Below are positions 45,085 through 55,855 of a stretch of 64,000 nucleotides of DNA, in pieces (within the stretch, counting starts at the first letter, position 1; each line of letters opens with the position of its first letter). The DNA is from Saccopteryx bilineata. Taxonomy: Eukaryota > Chordata > Mammalia > Chiroptera > Emballonuridae. Both the position numbers and the translations under genes were made by a program. A model generated the notes under the pieces. That model was not told the DNA's origin, made no database searches, and saw only the letters and a program-made list of their open reading frames with translations. The stretch spans positions 127,424,766-127,488,765 of the forward strand of contig NC_089491.1 of assembly GCF_036850765.1 (NCBI RefSeq), written 5' to 3'.

Positions 45085-46974
45085 CCCTACCATAAATGCA
45101 TGTGATCATATTTAAAAATACCCAAAGATTCTGAATAACTTAAATATATTAAATTTGTAATATAGTAGAGAAGCAGAGAGGCACATGCCTAAATGCACGC
45201 TATTCCATTTGCTTAAATAGAATTTTTAATGCAGTAGAATCACAGATGATTTCAAGAGTAAATCTTACATTTCGGCCTACATATTAAAAAGTTTGCATGA
45301 AATGAAGTTTCATTCCTGATTCATATCAATTTATAAAGGTAGGCCATTCAGTTTGCTATACAAAATATATCCTTATGAAGCATGACAAAATCCAATTTAC
45401 TGGTAAAATCAATTTAAGTTAAAATCAAAAACTACTCTTTATATCACCCTTTACTTGTACTATTATGATGAAAAATGAATAGATACCTATAGCGAACATT
45501 TATTCTGATTATTTTCATTTTATTTGATAGAAATTATCTTCTACAGAGAAGAAAATGTATATAAAAAGGTCACATTACTTACTTCTTGTACATATTAAAG
45601 CTATACTGGAAAAATAAAAGACTATTCACATTTTCCAGAGTCACAGAGGATGAAACTGCATAATAATATTCTTTAAAATCCAGTCTGAAAGATATAAAAA
45701 CACTGATTCCAACAGAATTCTCTTAAACAACTGTTGAACATTACTAAAAGTATCTCCTTTTTGATGATTGTATAAATTTTATTATATAGTATAAATTGAT
45801 TAAAAATTTAATAGACTTTGATGATTTTGAGCAAGGAAATGATCGGAATTCATGTGTAGCTATAAAAAAGTCACTTGTTAAGAACAAAGTGTGTAAGGAC
45901 TGAGACATATTCTAGGATACCAGATAGGAGGTTTTGGGATAATTTTAGGAGAGGATGGTGATTTCTTGCATTGTAATTTCAGTGGAGTTGCTAAAAATAG
46001 TGGTATTCTAATTGTATTTTGAAATTACAAGCTATCAAATTTACAGACATATTGAATGTGCAGATATATAATAAAAGTGAGAAATAAAAGATGCTTCCAA
46101 ATATTTTAGCATGAGCAACAGGAAACATGGGAGCACTTGGGGTTGAGGATATAGATCAGAGTTGTCTAGTAGTAGAGATAGCAATGCTCCAAGGAGAGGT
46201 CTAGTTAAGATATGTAAATTGTGAATTCATCATCGTGTACATGGTCATTATATCATAATTACTTTCTTGTTTGGAATATCTAATTAGCTCTAAATTTTTA
46301 TTCTCTAAGGATATATAAGAATATGGACCAAATATATATTATTTTTATACCTTAGATTTTAATTCAATTCTGTTATATATATTTATTTTGTTCTTTCAGG
46401 TTTGGCCATTGGTAGTTCTTTCAGTTGACTCCTGTGCCCTTTTGAAATAGCCTCTTCTTATACTTTCCTTTGCTTTTCTTTGTTTTATTGTCTTTTTTCC
46501 CTTATGATGCACATCTTTACTTTTTGACACTGATATGCTCTGGAGACCATTTTGTATATCTTATTTCCTTCCTTAGTATGAGAATTAGTTTTTTCATCAA
46601 AGATCACTGATTTCTTTCATTGGAAACTTCTATTAAGAACTAAGATTTGGGTGCTAGATGAGCTCATTGCTAATGGTGTCATTAGAGCTAGATTACTTCT
46701 GTTGAAATAGAAAGGAAATATATGAATGTACACAAACCAATATAAATAGGCATGCACACACACATTACCATTTGTACTGAGTTTATGCTAAACAAAAGTT
46801 TAAACTAATGTTGCCAATATTAATCTATTACCACATGGATATTTCTAGCTTCCTACTCTCCTTTTTTATAAACTCTGCCTCTGAGTTTGAGAAACATGGC
46901 CTTCCATCACCATTTGTTAGTTACTGATTAATTCTATGTATATCAGTTCAGAATTGTTTCCCCAGACTCAGTGT
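45085..46974. other. Unique DNA with traces of ancient repeats
   Basis: The part at 45810-46165 (TTGAGCAAGGAAATGATCGG ... GAGCAACAGGAAACATGGG) and the part at about 46500-46900 (AGAACTAAGATTTGGGTGCT) resemble old mammal-wide repeats that I cannot name. No gene. Confidence 0.4.
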
Positions 46975-47173
46975 AAAACAAGTTTGTCAAGAGTCCTTTG
47001 CACATTTTAGAGACAAATTCTTTGTCAAATATATGCTAAATAGATTTTCTCCCAGTCTGTGGTTTTCAAGTTTTTTTTGTTTTGTTTTGTTTTTGGTGAC
47101 AGAGACAGAGAGGGACAGACAGACAGGAAGGGAGAGATGAGAAGCATCAGTTCTTCGTTGCGACACCTTAGTT

Positions 47174-47987
47174 CAGTGGTTCTCAAAGTGTGCCCCAGAA
47201 GATTTTCAGGTGCACCCTATGGTATTCCAGAGAAATATGTGCCTGTTGGGGTTTTGGAGTTAGATTTTTGGGGGACAGAGGTGTGGGGAATTGGCTGTAA
47301 GCTGACAGTCTGCCTAAACCCCCCCTCACTTGCCTGATTAGGTTGCAAAAGCTGTTAAACTGTGGTGCTGGATTGTTTACACTACCCCTCATGTTCCTCT
47401 GACAGACTGGAGGCAAGTTTCTTCTATCTTTTGTTTGGTGTAAAGTTAAGATGATATGTATGGTGGGGGTTTTCTGCACTTAACACAATTAAGAGTAAAA
47501 AGAGAGGAATTCTTAATGTATTGATGAGGAAATGAGAGTTTGCTTTTCAAATATATGCCCAAACATTGAAGAAATTGCTAGGACACATCAGGCTCATGTT
47601 TCTCATAAACACAAGAATGAAAAAACTTAACACATTTGCACCAAGACCTGCTGAATTTACTAAATGTTAGTAAGAATATATCTATATATAAAAAAGATAA
47701 CTTTTTTGTAGGTTTTTTTTATTATTTAACCGCTCTTTTTTACAAATTCTAAAAAGCATAACTCAAAAAATGTAACACAAAAATGTTTTTTAATGTCAGA
47801 ATAAATTTGATTTTGTTGTATTTATTTTGTTTAATTATCATAAAAGCACGCTTGAACTTTATATATTTTTCCTTACTTTTTGACTTAATTATTATAACAT
47901 ATTTCTCAGAAATTTGTATATAGTGTGCCTCCAATTATTTGTAGGATTTTAAATGTGCCCTGACTTCAAAAAGTTTGAGAACCACTG
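47174..47987. mobile_element. hAT-superfamily DNA transposon (814 bp) with perfect 8-bp target duplication
   Basis: The ends are CAGTGGTTCTCAAAGTGTG and its complement type AGTTTGAGAACCACTG. The duplication CCTTAGTT is perfect at 47166-47173 and 47988-47995. Inside there is a vestige of transposase (47520-47630, plus strand). Too short for a full transposase of about 600 residues, it is a deletion derivative that must have been mobilised in trans. Confidence 0.93.
47520..47630 (+). pseudogene. hAT transposase C-terminal vestige
   Basis: Frame starting at 47520 reads IDEEMRVCFSNICPNIEEIA, then RTHQAHVSHKH to a stop at 47628. The pattern of acidic residues, MRV.LS.I.P.I and a close QAHVSH matches the extreme C-terminus of hAT transposases related to the ZBED5/SCAND3 group. 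That relation is from memory. Confidence 0.6.
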
Positions 47988-48248
47988 CCTTAGTTGTTCA
48001 TTGATTGCTTTCACATATGTGCCTTCACCGGGGGGCTACAGCAGACTGAGTGACTCCTTGCTCAAGCCAGTGACCTTGGCCTCAAGCTGGTGAGCCTCAA
48101 TCAAACCAGATCAGCCCATGCTCAAGCTGGCGACCTAGGGGTTTCGAACCTGGGTTCTCCACGTTCCAGTTCGACACTCTATCCACTGTGCCACTGCCTA
48201 GTCAGGCCCAAGTTTCATGTTGTTTTTCACAGAGAAGAAGTTGAAATA

Positions 48249-48386
48249 GCCTGACCTGTGGTGGCGCAGTGAATAAAGCATCGACCTGGAAATGCTGAGG
48301 TCGCCAGTTCAAAACTCTGGGCTTGCCTGGCCAAGGCACATGTGGGAGTTGATGCTTCCAGCTTCTCCCCCCCTTCTCTCCCTCTG

Positions 48387-48418
<32 letters not shown>

Positions 48419-48471
48419 GTGTCTCTCCCTCTCCTCTCTAAAGAAATGAATAAATAAATAAATAAATAAGT
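48249..48471 (+). mobile_element. Class B SINE with expanded CT run
   Basis: The head GCCTGACCTGTGGTGGCGCA is well kept. The CT-rich stretch has grown into a TC microsatellite (about 48385-48420), and the tail is an AAAT iteration. The duplication AAGTTGAAATA is at 48238-48248 and 48472-48482. Confidence 0.92.
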
Positions 48472-48495
48472 AAGTTGAAATATGGGAGTCCAAAA

Positions 48496-50295
48496 ACACT
48501 CTTTTATTTTTTTTAGCCTCTGTTACTTTCTGGCAGTGTTTCAGCTAGTCTAACATTCCAAGAAACCTTGTATGTGTCCCATGTAATTCAAAAGGGCCTG
48601 CATCATTAGAAAAGAATTCTCTACAGATTTTTCCTGGATGAACCCATTTCTAATCCTGACTTCTGTTAAGAGAATTAATAAGATCCATGCATTGTATACC
48701 AAATATTTTCAGTAAAAGATTTTCCAGCCATATCCTTGGTCTACTCTCTATATTATGTTTTGTCAAGAGTGGAGCTAATATATATTAATTTCCTCAATTT
48801 TTTGTTATAAACTTTATATTCTTCTATAAATACATCTTTACTTTAAATGTCTTAATATTGAAAGTTAAAAGGTAAATTTTGTTTTTAAAAAGTTGGATTG
48901 TCTGAGGTCATTTTTCCATCCATGGCCTAAAGCTAATTTTCTGGAATAACCCAAGAGGGAGGAAATTTTTCAAAGTGTTCTAGGGAAAAACATTATAATT
49001 GTCATGTCTTATTTTTATTAACATAAATAAAACTGTCATATTTTATCTATATTAGTTTAAGAAAGTTCTTTCTCTGAGGATAGTTTATTTTCAAGTATAA
49101 AATCCATGGCTTATAACTTTATCAGTACACTATTATCACAAAAATTTTACTTAAAACTCATTCTAAAACTCATAACCATATATCAATAAGCACCTGTTCC
49201 TATTTTTAAGGTTCTGAATGCAGCTCCAGGTTAGCACATTTAGGCTGGACTCAGTTGTGAAGCTCTTCCTCAGGCTGCAGGTCTGTAGATTTTGGCTTCT
49301 TCCCAAAAATCAGCTAAGGTCTACTTCATGTGTGTAAATATTAGGTGAAGGAGAACCGGTAGGACAAGAAAGAAAGACCATTCATGTAATTATATTACAA
49401 CACCTTACTCTATTACTCATATTAATATCCAATTATCCAAAGCAAATCACATGGCATGAGATGTTGATGCAGGGAGGAGGGAAGAGTGGCAAAATCAGTT
49501 AAGTCTCTCACAGTCCACTCCCTTAGCCACTGTTATTTAGGATCCATACGCACACATTTCACTCACTTGCTGCCCACAAATTAACTGTTGCTTAGAATTT
49601 TATTATCTATATCTGTCATAGTATCAGTTATTTCTATATGGAAACCTGTTAACTAAGAAGACAAGTTACTCTCAACCCACATTCCCAACAAGTGATTGTG
49701 CAGTAGATTCAGAGTAAGTTCAATAAATACTCTCATTTAAGAAGAGGTGAAATGGAAAAAAGACTGGAGCCACAGATCCCTTGGAATTCTGAAATCCTTC
49801 CAGGCAAGCATTGTGTTGTACTCCCATCTTAAGGTACAACTTTTTTTATCAGATGCTGGTTCCATTTCCTGGCAGCGACCCCACTTTATGAAGCTTTACA
49901 TTTGCCTCATTGGCATTTTTTATTTATTCTCTTATTATAGTACGTGGAGGACCAGAGTTTTTTGTTTGTTTGTTTGTTTAACTATTTTTTTACATTTTAA
50001 TAAACTGGCAACATTCTTGAAAATATAAATCTCTCAAAAAATTGGGTTTTTAAAAATATATTCAATTCCAGTCAACTAAAGATGTCAAAGGCCTTATCAA
50101 ACATTCTTTAGAGGAATTATTCTAAGATTTGTGGGACATCGTGCCTCACCTTATCAGGAGTGTATTTATTCAGGTATAATGATCTAATAGGTGCCACCAT
50201 ACTCATTTCAGAAGTCTTAGTAAATGGTGAGGCTGCTGAGGCTTTGATTTTGTTTACTGATATCTACAGAAAGCATTTTAAAAACCAAATTGGTT
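48496..50295. other. Unique DNA; ancient repeat near 49200-49510
   Basis: No gene. The stretch at 49200-49510 (GGCTGGACTCAGTTGTGAAG, AAATCACATGGCATGAGATG) is a possible diverged relative of the 18045 repeat. A TTTG tetranucleotide run is at 49961-49979. Confidence 0.4.
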
Positions 50296-50400
50296 ATTTT
50301 TTATTGTTTTAGAGATACACAGAAAGGAAGGTACAGAGAAAAGCATTCATTGTTGATCCACTTAGTTATGCATTCATCTTAATGATCACATAGATTTTTG
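50296..50400 (-). mobile_element. Class D SINE, old fragment, reverse strand
   Basis: TTTTTATTGTTTTAGAGATA, then GTTGATCCACTTAGTTATGC match the tail-side half of the class D SINE (compare 60053-60160). The tRNA-like head is missing. Confidence 0.6.
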
Positions 50401-51133
50401 AGTTCCACTCCAAAACTGTATCTTAACTGTTGAATTATTGCTAGTTAGAGAGACCAAAACAAAACAAAAAAAATTATTTTAATCCAGCATTTCCCAGTAT
50501 TTCCAATTTTCTACAGTCCTTAATCTATTTTTAAATTTGCCTGGTCTCTTATTTCAAGCACCTATAATAGTTTTCATAACTTCTGTTCTCTAGTCCCAAA
50601 TCCCATACCATGTATTATTTTTTCCTTTTTATTGAATGGATTAGGGTGGCACTGATTAACAAAATTATACAGGTCCCAGGTGCACAATTCCACAACACAA
50701 AATCTCTATACCATATGTGTGTTCACCACCCCAAGTCAAGTCTCTGTCTGCCACCATTAATTCCCCTTATACCTTCCATCACCTCTCCAACCCTCTAGCC
50801 CCAGAAGACACCACACTGCTGTCTGTGTCCACAAGTTTCTCTCTCATTTTTCTTATTTTTCCAATTCCTTTAATGCAACTCCCCAACTCCACTGCCCAAA
50901 AGCTGTCAGATTGCATGTACTCTATCTATGAGTGTTTCTATTTTGCTTATTCATTTTGTTCATTAGATTGCACATATAAGTCAAATCATTTACTACTTGT
51001 TATTCTGAATGACTTATTTTATTTGGCAAAATACCCTTCAAGTCCATCCATACCACTGCAATGATAAGATTTTCTTTTTTTTCATGGCTCAGTAGTATTC
51101 CATTGTGTAAATGTACCAATATTTTATTCACTC

Positions 51134-54086
51134 ATTTACTAATAACTACTAAGCCTGCTTCAAAATAGCAAAAACCAAAAGCTTGTTTTTTGAGGAAAAA
51201 AACCCAAAATAACAAGATTGACAATCCTTTAAATAGATTCATCAAGTAAAAGAGAGAGGACCCAAGTAAATAAAATCAGAAGTAAAAGAGGAGAAGTAAG
51301 CCCTGGCCAGTTGGCTCAGTGGTAGAGCGTCGGCCTGGCGTGTGGGGGACCTGGGTTCGATTCCCGCCAGGGCACACAGGAGAAGCGCCCATCTGCTTCT
51401 CCACTCCTCCCCCTCTCCTTCCTCTCTGTCTCTCTCTTCCCCTCCCGCAGCCGAGGCTCCATTGGAGCAAAGATGGCCTGGGCGCTGGGGATGGCTCCTT
51501 GGCCTCTGCCCCAGGCGCTAGAGTGGCTCTGGTCGCAACAGAGCGACGCCCCGGAGGGGCAGAGCATCGCCCCCTGGTGGATCCCGGCCGGGCGCATGCG
51601 GGAGTCTGTCTGACTGTCTCCCCGTTTCTAGCTTTGGAAAAATACAAAAAAAAAAAAAAAAAGGAGGAGAAGTAACAACTGACTCTAAAGAAATACAAAG
51701 GATTGTGAACAAGTATATGCCACAAAATTGGATAATCTGAAAAAAATGGATAAATTCCTAGAAACACAATCTTTCATAACTGAATAAGATAGTCTGGTTT
51801 TTCATTAGCTCACATGAATCTTTTGCCATTTAGAAAACTGAATCAGAAATAATATAAGTAGACAGATTACATCTAGTGAAATTAAAGCATTAATAAAATA
51901 ATTTCCAATAAAAAAATGTTGGACTGATGGCTTAACAGAGGAATTTTACCAAACATTTAAAGAAGAAATGAAACCTGTTCTTGTCAAATTATTCCAAATA
52001 TTCAAAAGAAAGAAAGACTCACAAGCTCATTTTATGAGACCAGCATCATCTTAACTCCAAAACCAGATAAAGACACTACAAAAAAAGAAAATTATAGGCC
52101 AATGTCCCTAATACACATATATGCTAAAATTCTCAACAAAATATTAGCAAACCAAATCCAGCAATGCATTAAAAAGATCATACATCATGATCAAGTTGAA
52201 TTTATTCTGGGGATGCAAATGGGTACAATATTCACAAATCAATAAATGTGATGCACCATATAAAGAACTAAAGGATAAAACCACATGATAATATCAATAG
52301 ATGCAATAAAAAAGCATGTGATAAAATCCAGCATCCTCTTATGATTAAAAAACTCACAGCAAAGTGGAAATACAAGGACATATCTCAACATTACAAAGGC
52401 CATATATGACAAACCCGGAGCCAACATCATAATCAATGGGCAAAAACTGTGTTTCCCTTAAGATCAGAAATAAGATGCGAATGTCTTCTTTAACCACTTT
52501 TATTAAACATAGTACTGGAGGCCTTAGGCATAACATCAGACAAGAAGAAATAAAAGGCATCCAAATTGAAAAGGAAGAAGTAAAACAGTCATTATTTGTA
52601 GATGACATGATACTCTATTACAGAACCCTAATGATTCCATCAAAAAACTATCAGAACTGATAAATGAATTCAATAGAATAACAGGATACGAGATAAGTAC
52701 TCAAAAATCAGTTGCATTTTAAACACCAATAATATACTATCATTAAGGAAAACTAAGAAAACAATCATATTCCAATTGCTTCAAAGAGAATAAAATACCT
52801 AGGAATAAATTTAACCAAGGATGTAAACAGCTTTTACCTAGAACATTAAAGGACTGACTAGAAAGAAACTGAAGATACAAATAAGTAAAAGCATATACCA
52901 TGTTCATGAGTAGGAAGAATTAACATTACTAAGATGTACATACTACTCAAAGCAACTGATAGATTCAGAACAATTCCTATAAAAATACCAATGGTTTATT
53001 TCACAGAACTGGAACAAATATTCCAAAAATTTATATGGAACCAAAAAAGACCCTGAGCAGCCACAGCAATTCTGAGAAAGAACAAAGTTGAAAGAATCGT
53101 GCTACTTGATATCAAACTATACTACAAGGCCATAGTAATCAAAACAGCATGGTACTGGCATAATAATAGACAAATTAATCAATAGAACAGAATAGAAGCC
53201 TAGAACTAAAACCACACTTTTATAGTCAATTATTATTTGACAAGGGAAGTAAGAACATAAAATGAGGTAAAAGTATCTTCAATAAATGATGTTGGGAAAA
53301 TTGGACAGATAAATGCAAGAAAATGAAAATAGAACACAAATTTGTACCATACACAAGAATAAACTTAAAATGAATTAAGGACTTAACTGTAAGGCTTGAA
53401 ACCATAAATATTCTAGAATAAAACATAAGCAGTAAGATCTTGGACATTTCTAGTAGCAATATTTTTTCAATATATCTCCTCAAGCAAGGGAAATAAAAGA
53501 AAAAATAAACAAATTGTATTACATCAAACTGAAAAAGTTTTTGCACAGCAAAGCAAATCATGAACTAAATACAAGACAACTTACTGAATGGTAGAACTTA
53601 TTGGTCAATGCATATGATAAAAGGTTAATATTTAAAATTTATAAAGAACTTACAAAACTCAACACCAAAAAACCAAAAACAACTTTATTAAAAAATGGGC
53701 AAAATACCTGAATAGACAATTCTCCAGAAAGGACATTTAGATGGCCTTTAGGCATATGAAGAAATGTTTAATGTCACTAATCATTGGAGAAATGAAAATT
53801 AAAATCACAATGAGATATCACCTCAGACCTATCAGAATGGCTATCAGGCAATAAATCAACAAGTGTTGGTGAGAAAATGGAGAATAAAGAACCCTTGCAA
53901 ATTGTTGGAAATGCAGATTGGTGCAGCCACTGTGGAAAGCATTATAGATTTACCTCAAAAAATTAAAAATAAAATTGCTTATGACCCAGCTATTTGACTT
54001 CTTGTAATTTATTTGAAGAAACCCCCAGAAAGGTAATTTGAAAACATATATGCAACCCTAGGTTTATTATATTGTTATTTCCAAAT
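51134..54086 (+). pseudogene. L1 ORF2 reverse-transcriptase region, inverted segment, badly broken
   Basis: Collinear L1 ORF2 sequence: KSLFFEE (51180), a run matching KIRSxREE at about 51270, [12 protein letters not shown] codons at about 52050, a [12 protein letters not shown] stretch at 52186, FVDDMILY (52589-52612; the catalytic box with V in place of A), ACTGGAACAAATATTCC at about 53010, and a late PAI-type segment near 53985. Many stops and indels. Confidence 0.85.
51300..51660 (+). mobile_element. Class A SINE lacking one internal unit
   Basis: The head GCCCTGGCCAGTTGGCTCAG and a well-kept body are present. GCCCCCTGGTGG joins directly to ATCCCGGCCGG, so one of the two short GC-rich units seen at 44940-44990 is missing. 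The duplication GAGGAGAAGTAA lies at 51288-51299 and 51664-51675. A CTCF-like core is at 51567-51580, reverse strand. Confidence 0.94.
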
Positions 54087-54123
54087 CATGTATTTGAGAT
54101 TTTTGTTAAAGTAGCACTCCACT

Positions 54124-54496
54124 CCCTCGGCTGATTGGCTCAGTGGTAGAGCATCAGCCCAGTGTGTGGAAGTCCTGGGTTTGATTCCTGGTCAGGGCAT
54201 ACAGGAGAAGTGCCCATCTGCTTTTCCACCCTTCCCTTTCTCTTTTCTCTGTATCTATCTCTTCCCCTCCCACAGCCAAGGCTCTAATGGAACAACTTGG
54301 CCCTAGCGCTGAGGATGACCCCTTGGCTTCACCTCAGGTGCTAAAATGGCTTTAGTTTCAACAGAGCAATTGCCCCAAATGGGCAGATCATTGCCCCCTA
54401 GTGAGCTTGGTGGGTGAATCCCAGTCAGACGCATGCAGGAGTCTCTGTGCCTCCCAGCTTCTCACTTCAGAAAAAAATAAAAATAAAATAAAATAA
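54124..54496 (+). mobile_element. Class A long SINE, diverged
   Basis: The head CCCTCGGCTGATTGGCTCAG, B-box-like GGTTTGATTCC, body and AAATAAAATA tail are present. The duplication is AAAGTAGCACTCC / AAAATAGCACTCC. It has lost most CpG and the CTCF-like core is altered (CCCCCTAGTGAGC). Confidence 0.9.
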
Positions 54497-54589
54497 AATA
54501 GCACTCCTCTACTAGGTGGCAACATTTTGATCTGTCAGCTATTGACTCAATAATATTTTTTAACAATGTACTCAAACATCAGTTATTTA

Positions 54590-54960
54590 CAATAATAATT
54601 AGATTTATTCTCATATTCACAGGTCTTCCATTCTGTTGTGAATCAGCTAACAAAGGGTAAACTTGGCAGGCTGGCTGCATACTGTGGATCTGAATGGGCT
54701 TTAGATCCTCACTATGGATTGGGCTCAGCTAGGCCCCACATGCATTTTTGGGGGAGCTGAAGCTAAAAGTTTCTTAGTACTTGAGAGAAGCTTTTCTTGT
54801 GGCAATATCAGAGACGCTAGGGCCCCAACCTGTCTACTCAGACACACATAAAGCTCCCCTTGCATCACATCTGAAAACAATTCATACAGTAGTGTGTGGA
54901 TGCATGGAGGTATGCATAATTGGGAACCGTATTGTAATCTGCTACAATAATATCATTAAA
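54590..54960 (+). repeat. Ancient interspersed repeat, family not named
   Basis: TAGATTTATTCTCATATTCA, GGATTGGGCTCAGCTAGGCC and TTGTGGCAATATCAGAGACG keep an order that I associate with an old mammal-wide repeat; possibly the same family as 18045-18410. Confidence 0.4.
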
Positions 54961-55544
54961 TTTATGGTAAGTGTTTACTTTAATTGCCATAGGCCTATTT
55001 TAATTTAGTTCACTAAGGAATTATGAGTTGCATTGGAAATAATAAAACATAATAAAAATGTAAATGAGGCCTTAAACACACAAACCTGTTATAATGTAAA
55101 GCATCATGTATACATGGCTTACCAATTTACCAGTGGAAATACTATGTCCTCATTTATGTAAACTTTTTAACTTTTGAACACTAATTTTAACTCAATTTGT
55201 TTCCAATACATAAGCACAAACAGAAAAATCTCAAGGTCAATGCTGCTTGCAAGGAGATAGACAAAGCACAGATTTTAAAACAGATTTAGTCACAGTTATA
55301 AACCTCAGTTTAGAATCAATTTCCCCCAATGGGCATGCTTTTCAGGAAGGTCAATGAAGACGTAGATTGTCTTATTTTTACTACCAGTCTCTTTCCCATT
55401 CACATTTTTCATAAGTAATTTCTTACCCTTGTTTAATTCTCTCTTTATATTCTACCTCTTACTTACAAAATATCTTTCTACTTTCTCTTTTTTTTCCCAC
55501 AGATCTTAGTATGTGTCAGTTTTCTAAACCCTTTTCTTATATAT

Positions 55545-55855
55545 ATGTTTTATGTTTATTTCAAGTGTACTTTATTCTAGATAGATAATTATATAATTTA
55601 TCAAGTGATCCTCCTGATATTTCTAAGGCCCACCTGAAACCATATATAATTACAATATTATTGACTATATTCTTGATGCTGTACTTTACATCATTAATAT
55701 TGTTTTGTAATATCTTACTTCCTTTACCTTTTTAATTTAACTCCAACCGTCTCCCCAATACTTATCAATAAAGGATTGAATAAAAAATGTGGTACATAAA
55801 TATAGTAGAATATTACTAGGTTATGAAAAAGAATGAAACACTTTCTCTGGAAGAA
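55545..55855 (-). mobile_element. Old L1 3' end with adjacent inverted piece
   Basis: 55545-55760 is the complement of an L1 3' UTR (ATTACAATATTATTGACTAT is shared with 60538-60557). 55763-55855 reads plus as an ORF2-end segment (AATGTGGTACATAAATATAG, AGAATATTACTAGGTTATGA). The arrangement suggests a second inverted insertion. Confidence 0.6.

Larger units (their letters stand above)
47080..48207 (-). mobile_element. Class C SINE, reverse strand, interrupted by a hAT element
   Basis: The head lies at 48207 (complement of GCCTGACTAGGCAGTGGC) and the body runs down to 47996. The remainder (GCGACACCTTAG..., CT-rich stretch and A-rich tail) is at 47173-47080. The two parts rejoin exactly across the 8-bp duplication of the inserted DNA transposon. 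A worn duplication of the SINE itself may be TTCAAGTTT / CCAAGTTTC. Confidence 0.9.
46975..48495 (-). mobile_element. Old L1 ORF2 fragment, reverse strand, split by two SINEs
   Basis: The plus-strand pieces GAGTCCTTTGCACATTTTAG, ATTTTCTCCCAGTCTGTGG (to about 47079), TTTTTCACAGAGAAGAAGTTG (48224-48248) and the piece after 48472 are successive parts of the complement of an L1 ORF2 end. They join up once the SINEs at 47080-48207 and 48249-48471 are set aside. Confidence 0.75.
50620..54086 (-). mobile_element. Old L1 with 5' inversion (twin priming), reverse strand
   Basis: The part at 50620-51133 is the complement of an L1 3' UTR and the last codons of ORF2. The part at 51134-54086 reads the other way (plus), from the start of the reverse transcriptase region to ORF2 codons just upstream of those in the first part. 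Together they form one L1 whose 5' portion is inverted. The flanks CATGTATT(ATTTTTT) at 50609 and CATGTATTTGAGATTTTT at 54087 look like a worn duplication. A class A SINE sits in the inverted part. Confidence 0.75.

Noticed and set aside
44642..45115. Open frame of 157 codons and its partners on the other strand
   Set aside because: It lies entirely over a class A SINE. The GC-rich body leaves several frames open by chance, and the same peptides recur at every class A copy.
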